A DNA stretch of 64,000 nucleotides, taken from the NCBI RefSeq assembly GCF_947494755.1, contig NZ_CANLVZ010000001.1:1-64000 (forward strand). Direction: 5' to 3'. Shown here piece after piece: positions 37,787-47,113 of this stretch (the stretch's first letter is position 1; every line of letters starts with the position of its first letter). A model generated the notes under the pieces. That model did no database searches, was not told the origin of the DNA, and was given only the letters and a program-made list of their open reading frames with translations. This stretch comes from an uncultured Tateyamaria sp. Its GTDB lineage: Bacteria > Pseudomonadota > Alphaproteobacteria > Rhodobacterales > Rhodobacteraceae. The translations under genes and the position numbers were made by a program.

Positions 37787-37861
37787 GGGCGGCTCACAGC
37801 ATTGCAGTTTTGTCGAGCCTAGGGCAGAGCAGGAGGCAAGACCACCCATCCCGGAGCGGAT

Positions 37862-39052
37862 ATGACCACTGACGATGTGCAGGCCCAGTACGAGGCCTAT
37901 CCCTACCCTGAGCGCAAGCCGACGGACGAGCGCAAGCGGTTGATCACCGGCTCGCCGTCGCTGCCGGTCGAGATGGATCATTGGTTATGGGGCGGGGCGC
38001 GGGACTGGTCGGTACCCTTGCGCGCGCTGGTGGCTGGTGGGGGCACCGGCGATGCGCTGATCCAGCTTGCCCAGATGCTGAGCGATGCGGGCCGCCCTTA
38101 CGACATCACCTATCTGGACATGTCCGTGGCGTCCCGCGGCATTGCCGAAAAACGTGCAGCGGTGCGCAGACTGGGCGGCATCACCTTTGTCACTGGATCA
38201 CTGCTGGGCGCGAGGGATTACGGGCCCTTCGACTATATCGACTGCTGCGGCGTGCTGCACCATCTGCCCGACCCGCAGGCCGGGTTTGATGCGCTTGCGG
38301 GGGCGCTGGCCCCTGACGGGGGAATGGGTTTGATGGTCTACGCGCCTCATGGCCGGTCCGGCGTCTATCCGTTGCAGGCCGCCTTCGGGCAGTTGTTTCA
38401 GGGGCTTGAGCCGCGCAAAAGGCTCAAGCGCGCCAAGACGATCTTTGCCGCATTGCCCGAGGCGCACCCGCTCAAGCGGAACCTGCGCGTGGTGGACCAT
38501 CAACAGGGGGATGCGGGGTTTTATGATCTGTTGCTGCACAGCTCCGACGTGCCGTTTTCGATCACCAATCTGATGGGCGCGCTCGACGCTGCGGGGCTGG
38601 AATTTTCCGGCACGCCGCAGCCGATGCTCTACGATCCCGACCCACTGGTGGGGGAGATGGCGGAGATGGATGCGGTCACGCGGATGCAACTGGCCGAAAA
38701 CCTACGCGGCACGTTCAAGACCCATGTGATCTATGCGCGCCCCAAAGGGGAGGTGATCGCGCCGCCCTTTGGTCAGCCCGAGGCGGTCCCGCATCTGCGC
38801 GATGTGTCGGGGGCGCAGCTGGCGCAGCATGTGGCCGAGACGGGACGGATCACGGTAGACACGGCGGGCGAGGCATTCGTGTTCGAAGTCCGTCGCGCCG
38901 CGGCCTCCGCGATCGTGCTGGTCGACGGGCGGCGCAGCCTTGCGCAGATCGACGCGGCATCGGGGCTGGAAGGGTTCGAACAGGTGTGGTCACAGATCGA
39001 GGCCGCGCTGTGCGCCTCGGGCATGATGCACTATTCGCGCTTGCTGGTCTGA
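37862..39052 (+). CDS. Class I SAM-dependent methyltransferase
   Basis: A 396-aa protein. It starts with the Y-E-A-Y-P-Y-P-E-R motif found in a bacterial methyltransferase group. A Rossmann core follows: V-A-G-G-G-T-G-D motif I near residue 58, then Y-L-D-M-S and C-C-G-V-L-H-H-L-P-D-P. The extra C-terminal third (about 280-396) may select substrate. The substrate is unknown. It is divergent from the thioesterase gene (75 bp apart) and convergent with gatB. Confidence 0.88.
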   Translation: MTTDDVQAQYEAYPYPERKPTDERKRLITGSPSLPVEMDHWLWGGARDWSVPLRALVAGGGTGDALIQLAQMLSDAGRPYDITYLDMSVASRGIAEKRAAVRRLGGITFVTGSLLGARDYGPFDYIDCCGVLHHLPDPQAGFDALAGALAPDGGMGLMVYAPHGRSGVYPLQAAFGQLFQGLEPRKRLKRAKTIFAALPEAHPLKRNLRVVDHQQGDAGFYDLLLHSSDVPFSITNLMGALDAAGLEFSGTPQPMLYDPDPLVGEMAEMDAVTRMQLAENLRGTFKTHVIYARPKGEVIAPPFGQPEAVPHLRDVSGAQLAQHVAETGRITVDTAGEAFVFEVRRAAASAIVLVDGRRSLAQIDAASGLEGFEQVWSQIEAALCASGMMHYSRLLV

Positions 39053-39055
39053 CTG

Positions 39056-39083
39056 GTGAGGTGGGCAATAGCGCCCGCCTCAC
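39056..39083. terminator. Stem-loop between convergent methyltransferase and gatB genes
   Basis: GTGAGGTGGGC (39056-39066) pairs with GCCCGCCTCAC (39073-39083) over 11 bp with one G.T wobble and a 6-nt loop. It lies between the two stop codons. No T tract follows, so termination is only inferred from position. Confidence 0.5.
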
Positions 39084-39084
39084 G

Positions 39085-40596
39085 TCAGCCGTTCAGCTTT
39101 TTCGCGACCAACTCGTTGACGGCCTTGGGGTTGGCCTTGCCCCCTGTCGCCTTCATCACCTGACCGACGAACCAGCCCGCGAGCTTGGGGTTTTCCCGCG
39201 CCTTTTCGACCTGCGCCGGGTTGGCGGCGATGATCTCGTCCACTGCCGCCTCGATCGCTCCGGTATCGGTCACCTGTTTCATGCCGCGCGCCTCGACGAT
39301 GTCGGCAGGGTCGCCACCTTCGGTATAGACGATCTCGAACAGGTCCTTGGCGATCTTGCCCGAGATGTCACCCTTGGCGATCAGATCCACGATGCCGCCC
39401 AATTGAGCTGGAGACACAGGGCTGTCGGTGATGTCGCGGTCGTCTTTCTTTAGGCGGCCGAACAACTCGTTGATTACCCAGTTTGCGGCCTGTTTGCCGT
39501 CGCGCCCTTGCGCCACGTCTTCAAAGAAGGCGGCGGTGTCGACCTCGGCGGTCAGCACGGAGGCGTCGTAATCCGTCAGCCCGAAATCACCCATGAACCG
39601 GGCCTTTTTGGCGTCGGGCAGTTCGGGCAGGCTGGCGGCAATCTCGTCCACCCAGGCCTGTTCGATTTCAAGTGGCAACAGGTCGGGGTCGGGGAAATAG
39701 CGATAATCATGCGCCTCTTCCTTGGAGCGCATGGATCGCGTTTCACCCTTGTCGGGATCGTAAAGCCGGGTTTCCTGTTCGACCTTGCCACCGCCTTCGA
39801 CGATGGCGATCTGGCGGCGCGCTTCGACCTCGATGGCTTGCTGGATAAAGCGCATGGAGTTCATGTTCTTGATCTCGCACCGCGTGCCAAGATGAGAAAA
39901 ATCCTGCGTTTCCTGATACCTCTCGTAGGCACCGGGCAGGCAGATCGACACGTTCACATCCGCGCGCATCGCGCCCGACTGCATGTCGCCGTTGCAGGTG
40001 CCCAGATAGCGCACGATTTGGCGCAGCTTGGTCAGGAACGCTGCCGCCTCTTCGGGGCCGCGGATATCGGGGCGGGACACGATCTCCATCAAGGCCACGC
40101 CGGTGCGGTTGAGATCGACAAAGGACATGTTGGGGTCCATGTCGTGAATGGATTTGCCCGCGTCCTGCTCTATGTGGATGCGCTCGATCCGCACTAGACG
40201 TGCCACGCCTGCGCCCATTTCGACAAGCACTTCGCCTTCGCCCACGATGGGGTGGTAAAGCTGGGAAATCTGATAGCCCTGCGGCAGGTCGGGATAAAAG
40301 TAATTCTTGCGGTCAAAGGCCGAGTTCAGGTTGATCGCGGCCTTGAGGCCCAGCCCCGTGCGCACGGCTTGTTCGACGCAATATTCGTTGATGACGGGCA
40401 ACATGCCGGGCATGGCCGCATCCACGAAGGCGACATTGGCGTTGGGTTCGGCCCCGAACTGGGTCGAGGCGCCCGAAAACAGCTTGGCGTTGGAGGCGAT
40501 CTGGGCGTGGACCTCCATCCCGATCACGAGTTCCCAGTCGTGTTTCGCCCCGGCAATGGTTTTGACTTTGGGGGTGTCGTAAGTGAGGTCCAGCAT
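39085..40596 (-). CDS. gatB: Aspartyl/glutamyl-tRNA amidotransferase subunit B
   Basis: Subunit B of GatCAB, which converts misacylated Glu-tRNA(Gln) and Asp-tRNA(Asn) to the amidated forms. The N-terminal [12 protein letters not shown], the [10 protein letters not shown] region and the [13 protein letters not shown] motif are diagnostic. The C-terminal YqeY-like tail with A-N-P-K-A-V-N is present. The length of 503 aa is standard. gatA and gatC are not in the window. Confidence 0.96.
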   Translation of the reverse strand: MLDLTYDTPKVKTIAGAKHDWELVIGMEVHAQIASNAKLFSGASTQFGAEPNANVAFVDAAMPGMLPVINEYCVEQAVRTGLGLKAAINLNSAFDRKNYFYPDLPQGYQISQLYHPIVGEGEVLVEMGAGVARLVRIERIHIEQDAGKSIHDMDPNMSFVDLNRTGVALMEIVSRPDIRGPEEAAAFLTKLRQIVRYLGTCNGDMQSGAMRADVNVSICLPGAYERYQETQDFSHLGTRCEIKNMNSMRFIQQAIEVEARRQIAIVEGGGKVEQETRLYDPDKGETRSMRSKEEAHDYRYFPDPDLLPLEIEQAWVDEIAASLPELPDAKKARFMGDFGLTDYDASVLTAEVDTAAFFEDVAQGRDGKQAANWVINELFGRLKKDDRDITDSPVSPAQLGGIVDLIAKGDISGKIAKDLFEIVYTEGGDPADIVEARGMKQVTDTGAIEAAVDEIIAANPAQVEKARENPKLAGWFVGQVMKATGGKANPKAVNELVAKKLNG

Positions 40597-40716
40597 GGTC
40601 TCGTCCCGTGTGATCGCGCCGCTTTGCGGTCGGGATAGATCAGGGCGTGATGCGCTGCAAGAGGGCGCGACGATTGCACACCTTTAGCGACCTGCAATTT
40701 GTGGCAGACTATAGCG

Positions 40717-41202
40717 ATGCAGATTGACGAAATCACGACACCCGACGGCAGCCTGATCGCAGATTACGCAAGGCGTGTCGGGTACTATACCGATTGCTTT
40801 GAAACGCCTGTGGCCGCGCCGGTGTCGTTGCCTGATTTCATCACCGCCTTCTACACCCAACCCCTGTTCCGGGCCGAACGGGTGGTGCTGCGCCTGCTGG
40901 CGCGCGCACCCAGCTCGGATGCAGAGGTGGCGGCACTTGCGAGCGGGCGAGGCGAGACATTCGCGGTCTGGCGGGTCGAGGCGCGCCGGGACGACCAGAT
41001 CTTGCTAGCCGAGCGGTCGGGGCGGACGATGTCCTGGCTGCAGGCCACGCCCGACGCCTTGCGGTTCGGGTCTGTCGTGGTGCCGGTGCCCGGACGGGGT
41101 GGTGCGCCCACGCTTGGCCCTGTGTTCCAGAGCCTGATGGGCGCGCACAAGGTCTACTCCCGCGCACTGCTATCAGGGGCGGTGCGCAGGGGCGCGCGGT
41201 GA
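40717..41202 (+). CDS. Conserved hypothetical protein
   Basis: A 161-aa soluble protein with no signal peptide. I do not recognise it with confidence. The pattern Y-Y-T-D-C-F near the start, repeated aromatic and beta-strand-like stretches (F-A-V-W-R-V-E-A-R, G-S-V-V-V-P-V-P) and the length suggest a DUF2867- or START-like fold. The ATG at 40717 is preferred, and an ATG at 40699 would add six residues. It is divergent from gatB and meets the cysteine hydrolase tail to tail. Confidence 0.65.
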   Translation: MQIDEITTPDGSLIADYARRVGYYTDCFETPVAAPVSLPDFITAFYTQPLFRAERVVLRLLARAPSSDAEVAALASGRGETFAVWRVEARRDDQILLAERSGRTMSWLQATPDALRFGSVVVPVPGRGGAPTLGPVFQSLMGAHKVYSRALLSGAVRRGAR

Positions 41203-41207
41203 GGCGC

Positions 41208-41759
41208 TTACAGATCATCGGACGTGGCCACCACGCTGCCAAAGCTGGATGACAGTGGTGCCATGATCGCGGCGTGTACCTGTTCGGCAAGCACATCGAC
41301 CCCGTTATAGGCCACATTGGCGGCGGCGCAGGCGTCTTCGACCACGGTGACATTGAAGCCCATGCCAGAGGCCGCGCGCGCCGTGCCGTTCACGCACATC
41401 TGGCTCATCGCGCCGCACAGGGTCACATCCGTGATCCCCTGATCGCGCAGCCGGGCCTCAAGGTCGGTGCCGTAGAAGGCACTGGGCCGGGTCTTGCCGA
41501 TGATCGGCTCGCCGTCCAGCGGCGCGACTTTCGGGTGAGTGTCTGCCCCTTCGGTGCCGGGGTGAAAGAACGGAGCCGCGTCCGAGGCCATCACGTGACG
41601 GATGTGAAACAGGGGCGCGCCCTTGGCGCGCGCATCGGCCAGCAGGGCAGCGGCATTGTCAGTGGCCGGGTTCGTGTTGGGCAGCGCCATCTTGGGCTCG
41701 GGGAAGTCGGGAAAGTAATCGTTCTGGAGGTCGATGAGGATCAGGGCTGATTTGGTCAT
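41208..41759 (-). CDS. Isochorismatase-like cysteine hydrolase
   Basis: A 183-aa hydrolase. The catalytic triad is visible as Asp10 in L-I-D-L-Q-N-D-Y-F, Lys in I-I-G-K-T-R-P-S-A-F and Cys in M-S-Q-M-C-V-N-G-T-A-R. Such proteins hydrolyse nicotinamide, ureidoacrylate or similar amides, and the exact substrate cannot be told. It is divergent from the ruined GlxA-type regulator at 41832-42211. GlxA-type regulators often sit beside such hydrolases. Confidence 0.9.
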   Translation of the reverse strand: MTKSALILIDLQNDYFPDFPEPKMALPNTNPATDNAAALLADARAKGAPLFHIRHVMASDAAPFFHPGTEGADTHPKVAPLDGEPIIGKTRPSAFYGTDLEARLRDQGITDVTLCGAMSQMCVNGTARAASGMGFNVTVVEDACAAANVAYNGVDVLAEQVHAAIMAPLSSSFGSVVATSDDL

Positions 41760-41831
41760 GCGTTGTCTCCTTTGTCCTCTCTATTTCGTATCCATAGCGC
41801 TGCTTTACGGTTGGCGTATGTGACAAGTTCT

Positions 41832-42211
41832 GTGCCAAATCCGCCAAAATTTGCCTTGATCGCCTATGAGGGCGCGCAGATGTCAGCGGTACTGGGGCTG
41901 GCGGACCTGTTCGACGTGGCCAACCGCATGGCGGCAGAGGCGGGCGGGGCGCGGATCGCCTAGGAGGTTCTGCACGATGTGCCGACGGGCAGCAGCCGGG
42001 CTGATGATGCGGCCACCGGATAGGGCCCGCGCCGTTATGTGCAGGGCTTGCGGGTGGAAAAGGCCAAGGGCCTGCTGGAACGAACCACGGCCTCGGTTGC
42101 CGAGATTTGCTGGCCGTCGGATATCAGGACGTCTCCGCATTTTCGCAGCTGGTCAAGTCGGTGTCGGCGTTGAGCGCGCGCACCTATCGGCAGCGCTTTC
42201 GGATCGGCTAG
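41832..42211 (+). pseudogene. Remnant of a GlxA-type AraC family regulator
   Basis: Starting at GTG 41832 the frame encodes the DJ-1/PfpI-like beginning F-A-L-I-A-Y-E-G-A-Q through F-D-V-A-N-R-M-A-A-E-A-G-G and ends at a stop near 41962. Most of the middle is gone. A reading with stops and frame changes resumes with R-R-Y-V-Q-G-L-R-V-E-K-A-K-G-L-L-E and ends with V-G-Y-Q-D-V-S-A-F-S-Q-L, then R-T-Y-R-Q-R-F-R-I-G, the AraC helix-turn-helix end. An intact gene would be about 960 bp, but only 380 bp remain. Its stop overlaps the convergent gene by 4 bp. Confidence 0.85.
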
Positions 42212-43515
42212 CCTGGCCGCATCTCGGCCCCTTTGTCGGTGAAGATCACGCGGTTGCCCGCGCGGAGCTCGCGGCGAAACACGTTCGCCAGATAGCGCAA
42301 GGCGTCCGAATACCCCGACGCGGCAAAGGTATCCGCGCAGCGCACCCGCAGCGCGTTGTCAAAACCGCGTGCGGCGTGGGCCCACAACATCGGATGCAAT
42401 TCGGTCAGGTGATCGCGCACGATCCAGATCGCCGCCTCGGCGATCTGGGCACGCACATAGTCGGTCTCATCCTGCCCGGTGGGCATGGAACCCATCGTGT
42501 TGGCGCAATAGGCGGCCAGCAGGTTCACCGTGTACTGATCAGGCGCATGGCGCAGGATATCGTGCAGCCCATCAACAAAGAATGCGATGTCGATGCGCAG
42601 GCACGCCTCCGCATCGACCGAGATCGCGTCGAGCATCATCCACGTATACCCACCCGCACCCCAGATATCATGGGTCCGGCCAGCCACGCGCCGTGCTTCC
42701 AGCTCGAGCCGGTCATAATCGCCGTGCCAACGCGGCAGCAATTGCGCGCCAAAGGTCCGGAACGCCTGTGCGTTCTTGGGATCAAGGTCGATCCAGGTTT
42801 CATATTGGGTGACGAGGTGGCGCACCGCCCCGCCGCGGCCTGATGACAGCGCGCAGGCCGTGGCCGCCAGCAGGGGCGATCCGGCAATGCAATCGGCGTG
42901 GTCCTTCACGATGTCGGCGGCCCGATCAAAATGGGCCGAAAACGCCTCGCGGTTACGCAGCGGCACCTCGATATCCCAGCCCGTGCCGCGCCACGCCCAA
43001 CCAATGTCCATATGGGCCTGTGCCACGATGGCCGACAGGATCGGATTGGTGGAGTCTTCAGCCAGGACCTGTTCAAGTGCTTCGATCCCGGCCAACAAAG
43101 GCGCGCCCGGTGTGGGCCGCCCGGACAGTAGCGCATGTTCGGCAGCACCGACCACGTCGGCGCGCGCGCCATAGGCCATCAGCTCGGCCACGGGTTTGCC
43201 GCCGGGGGTTTTGCGCCGCGCGCTGTCGGCTTGGGCGATCTCTTCCGTCAGCCGCGCCCAGTCTTCGGAGCGCGCAAGTTTCTGCCCGCGCGCCTGATGG
43301 GCGTCACGGGTGCGTTCTTCGGCTGTCGGGTCAGGGCAAGGGATCGAGAGGGCATCATCCAGAACGGCCGCAACCTGTGCCTTGGGCGCTTTGCGACGGG
43401 ACTGCCGGACATGTTGCAGAACGCCATCATGAGCCATGTCCAGACGCGTGAGCGAAAATCGATCACGTATGTGTACCAAGGATCCCAAAATGCGCTCTGC
43501 AAATGCCATCATCAA
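42208..43515 (-). CDS. Conserved hypothetical protein, mostly alpha-helical
   Basis: A 435-aa protein that I do not recognise. There is no signal peptide or transmembrane segment. The middle and C-terminal parts read as helical, TPR-like pairs (L-A-G-I-E-A-L-E-Q-V-L-A-E-D-S-T-N-P, then Y-E-T-W-I-D-L-D-P-K-N-A-Q-A-F). Asp, His and Trp residues are frequent. Normal length and codon use suggest it is functional. It stands alone, its tail overlapping the dead regulator's tail, and its upstream region faces the lytic transglycosylase gene. Confidence 0.65.
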   Translation of the reverse strand: MMMAFAERILGSLVHIRDRFSLTRLDMAHDGVLQHVRQSRRKAPKAQVAAVLDDALSIPCPDPTAEERTRDAHQARGQKLARSEDWARLTEEIAQADSARRKTPGGKPVAELMAYGARADVVGAAEHALLSGRPTPGAPLLAGIEALEQVLAEDSTNPILSAIVAQAHMDIGWAWRGTGWDIEVPLRNREAFSAHFDRAADIVKDHADCIAGSPLLAATACALSSGRGGAVRHLVTQYETWIDLDPKNAQAFRTFGAQLLPRWHGDYDRLELEARRVAGRTHDIWGAGGYTWMMLDAISVDAEACLRIDIAFFVDGLHDILRHAPDQYTVNLLAAYCANTMGSMPTGQDETDYVRAQIAEAAIWIVRDHLTELHPMLWAHAARGFDNALRVRCADTFAASGYSDALRYLANVFRRELRAGNRVIFTDKGAEMRPG

Positions 43516-43741
43516 CCATCCTACTGTTTACTCCTCCTGAGTGCGCGCAAATTGGGTCACAATTCGGGCGGGGTGGCGTCAAGTTCACGGAGTTTCGGCG
43601 GTCCAGATGTGCACATTCCCGCGCAGGTTTTGACAATAATCGTCATGCGTGCTGATTGTCGCTGATGGGGCGTCAAATGGGCGAAAAGGTGCGCGCTGCG
43701 TGCTGGACAGGGGCCTGTGCGGCCCAACATACTGCGCGCCC

Positions 43742-44410
43742 ATGAGATATGTTGCCATCCTCGCCGCGCTTTGCGCATGTTTTGCTGTGTTTGCGCCGCC
43801 TGTGCAGGCGCAGGATGCCCCGTTTGACGGGCTGCGTCCGCCCGCCCGTGAGGGCAACGTGCCCCGCACCCGGTGGGCCCATCAACCTGGTCATGTCTTG
43901 TGGAATCGCGCCGCCAATTCGGCCCTCAAGACCCACGGTCGCCCGCTGGTCGACCTGGTTCCGGCAGATATTGAAACCTGGTGCCCGCGCTATGAAACGG
44001 CATCGGATCGGGATCGGCGTGCTTTCTGGATCGGGTTTCTTTCAGCCCTCGCCAAATATGAGAGCACGTACAAACCCCGCGCGGTGGGTGGCGGCGGCAA
44101 GTGGTACGGTCTGTTGCAAATCCTGCCCGCTACGGCGCGCGGATATGACTGCAATGTGGGCACAGGCGAAGCCCTCAAAAACGGTGCCGCAAACCTGAGT
44201 TGTGCAGTGCGCATCATGGCCGTCACCGTGCCGCGTGATGGTGTGATCTATGGCCCCGGGGGGCGCGGGGTTGCGGCGGATTGGGGCCCGATGCGGTCCA
44301 AGGCGAAGCGTGCCGATATGGCCGGGTGGTTGCGCCGCCAGACCTATTGCGCCCCGATCAATGCGGTGCGCCCCCAATCGCGCCCGCGGGTGCTGGTCGC
44401 TTCGGACTGA
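43742..44410 (+). CDS. Secreted lytic transglycosylase-like (SLT) protein
   Basis: A 222-aa exported protein with a Sec signal peptide (about 1-23, cut after V-Q-A-Q). The SLT core follows: S-A-L-A-K-Y-E107-S-T-Y-K-P, where Glu107 is the expected catalytic acid, then W-Y-G-L-L-Q-I-L-P-A-T-A-R-G-Y. Such enzymes cleave the glycan strand of peptidoglycan with 1,6-anhydro formation. The ATG at 43742 is chosen because it opens the signal peptide. The 226-bp divergent gap upstream holds no other gene that I see. Confidence 0.87.
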   Translation: MRYVAILAALCACFAVFAPPVQAQDAPFDGLRPPAREGNVPRTRWAHQPGHVLWNRAANSALKTHGRPLVDLVPADIETWCPRYETASDRDRRAFWIGFLSALAKYESTYKPRAVGGGGKWYGLLQILPATARGYDCNVGTGEALKNGAANLSCAVRIMAVTVPRDGVIYGPGGRGVAADWGPMRSKAKRADMAGWLRRQTYCAPINAVRPQSRPRVLVASD

Positions 44411-44447
44411 GGCGGATAATTTATAAATTTAACAATGAGTTAGGGTA

Positions 44448-45335
44448 TTAATCTGCGATCTGATCTTTGATCGTATCCCATATCTCGGGATAGGTGAGCA
44501 GCAGCAGATGCCCGTGCCCTTCGATCAGTTCCAGGGTCGCGCCCGGCAGGGTGTCGGTGAACCGTTTCGTGGCTCTCGGAGGAAAGACGGGATCAACCGC
44601 GCCGTGATAATAGGTCAGCGTCGCCCCATCTGCCGTCTCTGGATCGGGGTTGGTCCACCGCCTGAGCGCGCGGGTGTGGCGTCGTCCCAGCCCTTCCTCT
44701 GGCAGGGTGATCCGGTCGTCATTGGCCGCAACCAAGGCGTCAGCGGCCTGGGACGTTGTGGGGCTGACATCGGCGTCCGGGCCATAGGCGAGCCTGCGAT
44801 AATAGGCGAGCCAGACCTTACGCGGGTTGAGGCTGCCCGTGCGGGCGGCGGCGGCCACTGTGCCGCCTGCGCCGCGCACCCCGGCAAGGATGGGCTGGGG
44901 CGCAGGCAACGCCGAGGATATGGCATGCACATACACATCCGTATTGGGGCTGGTCTGCCGGATGCGCTTGGCCGCCTCCAGCGCGATGACAGCTCCTGTC
45001 GAATGCCCGACCAGGTCAATCCGCGTCAGCGCATGCTCGCGGGTCAGCCTTGCGATGCGGGTTGCGGCCTTGTCGATCACCACCCACTCTTCAGCGGGCC
45101 GTCCGTCAAAGCCGGGCAGGCGGTAATAGGCCACCGCCCGGGTCTTGGTTGCCAGTGTTTCAAGCGGGGCCAGTACCCGAATGGAGGTGAACGCGCCGGG
45201 CACCCCGATCACGGCATGGTTGGCGGTCTCAAACGCACCTGGTGCAAAGGTCAGCGGATCGGTCGTGTTGAACTGCTCGGGCACGCCGCACCCTGCGCCC
45301 CAAAGGAGGGCGGCAAAGAGGACGGCGCGCCTCAT
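44448..45335 (-). CDS. Alpha/beta hydrolase lipoprotein
   Basis: A 295-aa hydrolase with an N-terminal lipoprotein signal (lipobox W-G-A-G-C16). The nucleophile elbow is G-H-S112-T-G-A. The acid is probably in Y-H-G-A-V-D-P-V-F-P-P and the base in I-E-G-H-G-H-L. Substrate unknown; an esterase or lipase-like role at the envelope is plausible. Its start overlaps the stop of the next gene upstream (45332-45763) by 4 nt, so the two are probably translated together. Confidence 0.85.
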   Translation of the reverse strand: MRRAVLFAALLWGAGCGVPEQFNTTDPLTFAPGAFETANHAVIGVPGAFTSIRVLAPLETLATKTRAVAYYRLPGFDGRPAEEWVVIDKAATRIARLTREHALTRIDLVGHSTGAVIALEAAKRIRQTSPNTDVYVHAISSALPAPQPILAGVRGAGGTVAAAARTGSLNPRKVWLAYYRRLAYGPDADVSPTTSQAADALVAANDDRITLPEEGLGRRHTRALRRWTNPDPETADGATLTYYHGAVDPVFPPRATKRFTDTLPGATLELIEGHGHLLLLTYPEIWDTIKDQIAD

Positions 45336-45763
45336 CCCAGAAGAGAGAAATGGTGGCGTTGCACGTCGATGGCGCGCGCTTTCAACGCCGCCTCGAATGT
45401 GTCTGAGGGGGGCGTAGCCTCAAGCGGGATGCGGACCTTGCGCCCGGAAGTCAGTACCGCGCTCGCCCGTACCGAAAAGTCGAGCCGTGTGTCGAGCCGG
45501 ATATGGCTGATCTTGTCCCAGATGATGTCGCCGGTTTGTCGTCCGGCAAACCAGCGCAAGCCCTCGCTTTCCAGCGACAGGCCAGCCCGTCGCCCCGAAA
45601 ACAGGTCATAAAGGGCCGGAGCCGTGGTCAGCGCGATCAGCGCCATCAGCCAGAAGGCTGCGTCAAACAGCGCAATGGCCAGCAGGATCGCGCCCCACAC
45701 CCCCACCACCGTCGTCAGCGTGCGCCAATTGCGCCCTGTGGTCTCGTATCGATAGGGCGTCAT
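45332..45763 (-). CDS. Small membrane protein with PH-like soluble part
   Basis: A 143-aa protein. Two hydrophobic helices (about 18-34 and 36-50) are followed by a soluble beta-rich part (G-L-S-L-E-S-E-G-L-R-W-F, D-K-I-S-H-I-R-L, R-K-V-R-I-P-L) resembling bacterial PH-like (YdbT/YvbH) domains. The family is not certain. It lies directly upstream of the lipoprotein hydrolase and overlaps it by 4 nt. Confidence 0.68.
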   Translation of the reverse strand: MTPYRYETTGRNWRTLTTVVGVWGAILLAIALFDAAFWLMALIALTTAPALYDLFSGRRAGLSLESEGLRWFAGRQTGDIIWDKISHIRLDTRLDFSVRASAVLTSGRKVRIPLEATPPSDTFEAALKARAIDVQRHHFSLLG

Positions 45764-45768
45764 GCCGC

Positions 45769-46506
45769 CTAGCGCCCGCCGGTCACATCAAGGGTGGAGC
45801 CTGTGACATAGCTCGCCTGATCGGAGGCCAGCCACAGGATGGCGCGCGCGACCTCTTCGGCGGAGCCTTCGCGTTTCATCGGCACCATGTGGGCAAGACG
45901 CTGTGCGCGGCCCGGCTCGCCCCCCTTGGCGTGGATCTCCGTGTCGATCAGCCCGGGGCGCACCGACATGACGCGGATCCCTTGGGCGGCGACTTCGTCC
46001 GACAGCCCCTTGGTGAAGGTGTCGATGGCAGCCTTGGAGGCGGCGTAGTCGATGTATTGATTGGCCGATCCCAGCCTTGCGGCGGCGGAAGAGACGTTGA
46101 TGATGGCACCGCCCGTGTCCTGCATCCGCAGTACGCCCTCTTTGGCGATGAGCATGGCCCCGATGACGTTCACATTCATCATCTGGCTGAGCCGGGTGTG
46201 GTCCATTTCGGTCAGCTTGGCCGATTGGGCCACGATGCCTGCATTGTTGATCAGCGTGTCGAGCCGTCCGAACGTGTCGTCGAGCGTTTTGAAGATGGCC
46301 GCGATATCGTCAGGGTTCGAGACGTCCCCTTGGGCAAGCACGACCTTGGCCCCTGCGGCCTCGGCGTCGGCCTGGACAGCCTTGGCCCCATCGGTGTCAC
46401 TGCGATAGTTCAGCACCAGATCATAGTCTGGTGCGGCCAGTCGGGCACAGGCAGCCCCGATCCCGGCGGAGGCTCCGGTGATGAGGCAGACGGGGCGTTG
46501 GGTCAT
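45769..46506 (-). CDS. Short-chain dehydrogenase/reductase
   Basis: A 245-aa SDR with the full classical signature. The cofactor motif is T-G-A-S-A-G-I-G (residues 10-17), followed by N-N-A-G near 87. The catalytic Ser lies in N-V-S-S-A-A, and Y-I-D-Y-A-A-S-K holds the catalytic Tyr and Lys. N-Y-R-S-D after the second beta strand hints at NADP(H). The substrate is unknown; quinone or sugar-like aldehyde reduction is common in this YgfF-like group. It is followed after 5 nt by the small membrane protein gene. Confidence 0.9.
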   Translation of the reverse strand: MTQRPVCLITGASAGIGAACARLAAPDYDLVLNYRSDTDGAKAVQADAEAAGAKVVLAQGDVSNPDDIAAIFKTLDDTFGRLDTLINNAGIVAQSAKLTEMDHTRLSQMMNVNVIGAMLIAKEGVLRMQDTGGAIINVSSAAARLGSANQYIDYAASKAAIDTFTKGLSDEVAAQGIRVMSVRPGLIDTEIHAKGGEPGRAQRLAHMVPMKREGSAEEVARAILWLASDQASYVTGSTLDVTGGR

Positions 46507-46518
46507 GGGTAGGGGCCT

Positions 46519-47016
46519 TTAGTTGAGTGTCAGGGCAGGGGTGTAGACATGAAAGCCGTCAAGGTCGCCCTTGCCAATCTGCACCCCGGCCATGCGCAGG
46601 GTCGCGTAGGCAAGGGTGAGGTGGAAATGGGCGTTGGGCAACGCATAAAGCAGGGCGTAGTCGCGGCCTGATTGCGTCAGCGTCGCCTCGCCGGCTGTAT
46701 GTGTGATGTGTCGGGTGTCGCTGTCGGCAAGATCCGCCTCCATGATCGTGTCGAGCAGATAGCCCATGTCATGAGCGAGTGCCGTGATCAGGCCAGGATC
46801 GCTGTCAAAAGGCAGATCGGGGGCGGCGTCACCGCGCAAGGGCAGCACCGTACGCGCGACATAGCCCAGAGCGACGCAGAAATGCTCACCGGCGGTGAAG
46901 CTGTCGGGAGTGAGCCGGGCCGTGAGCGGTTCGGGGCTGTCGAGGCAGCCCAGAAGATGCGGCACGGTTTTGGTGAGCCGTTTGAGAGGCGGCACGATTG
47001 CTGCGTAGAGCATCAT
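46519..47016 (-). CDS. DUF1993 domain protein
   Basis: A 165-aa protein of the DUF1993 family (DinB-like four-helix bundle, function unknown). It begins M-M-L-Y-A-A-I-V-P-P-L-K-R-L-T. It contains L-T-A-R-L-T-P-D-S-F and H-F-H-L-T-L-A-Y-A-T-L-R near the C-terminus, where the His pair could bind metal. The ATG at 47016 is preferred, since 47067 lies inside the REP-like repeat. It precedes the SDR gene in the same direction (12-nt gap). Confidence 0.87.
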   Translation of the reverse strand: MMLYAAIVPPLKRLTKTVPHLLGCLDSPEPLTARLTPDSFTAGEHFCVALGYVARTVLPLRGDAAPDLPFDSDPGLITALAHDMGYLLDTIMEADLADSDTRHITHTAGEATLTQSGRDYALLYALPNAHFHLTLAYATLRMAGVQIGKGDLDGFHVYTPALTLN

Positions 47017-47040
47017 GGGTGTTTCGCCTGCGGCGGGCGG

Positions 47041-47112
47041 GTCGAGGGGGCCAGCCCCCTCGCGCATGCGCGCTCACCCCCGCGGTATTTCGGGTCAAAA
47101 GAAGGGGAAGGC
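47041..47112 (+). repeat. REP-like intergenic palindrome, copy 2
   Basis: Contains CGAGGGGGC-CA-GCCCCCTCG, an extra CGCGCATGCGCG palindrome, then CCCCGCGGTATTT, GGGTCA and AAGAAGGGG. Order and spacing match the copy at 10339-10400 (opposite strand). It occupies the gap between pepN and the DUF1993 gene. Confidence 0.78.
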
Positions 47113-47113
47113 C

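Noticed and set aside
43516-43741. Extra gene or longer start for the lytic transglycosylase
   Set aside because: The in-frame extension from 43649 would bury the signal peptide, and no other coding pattern was seen.
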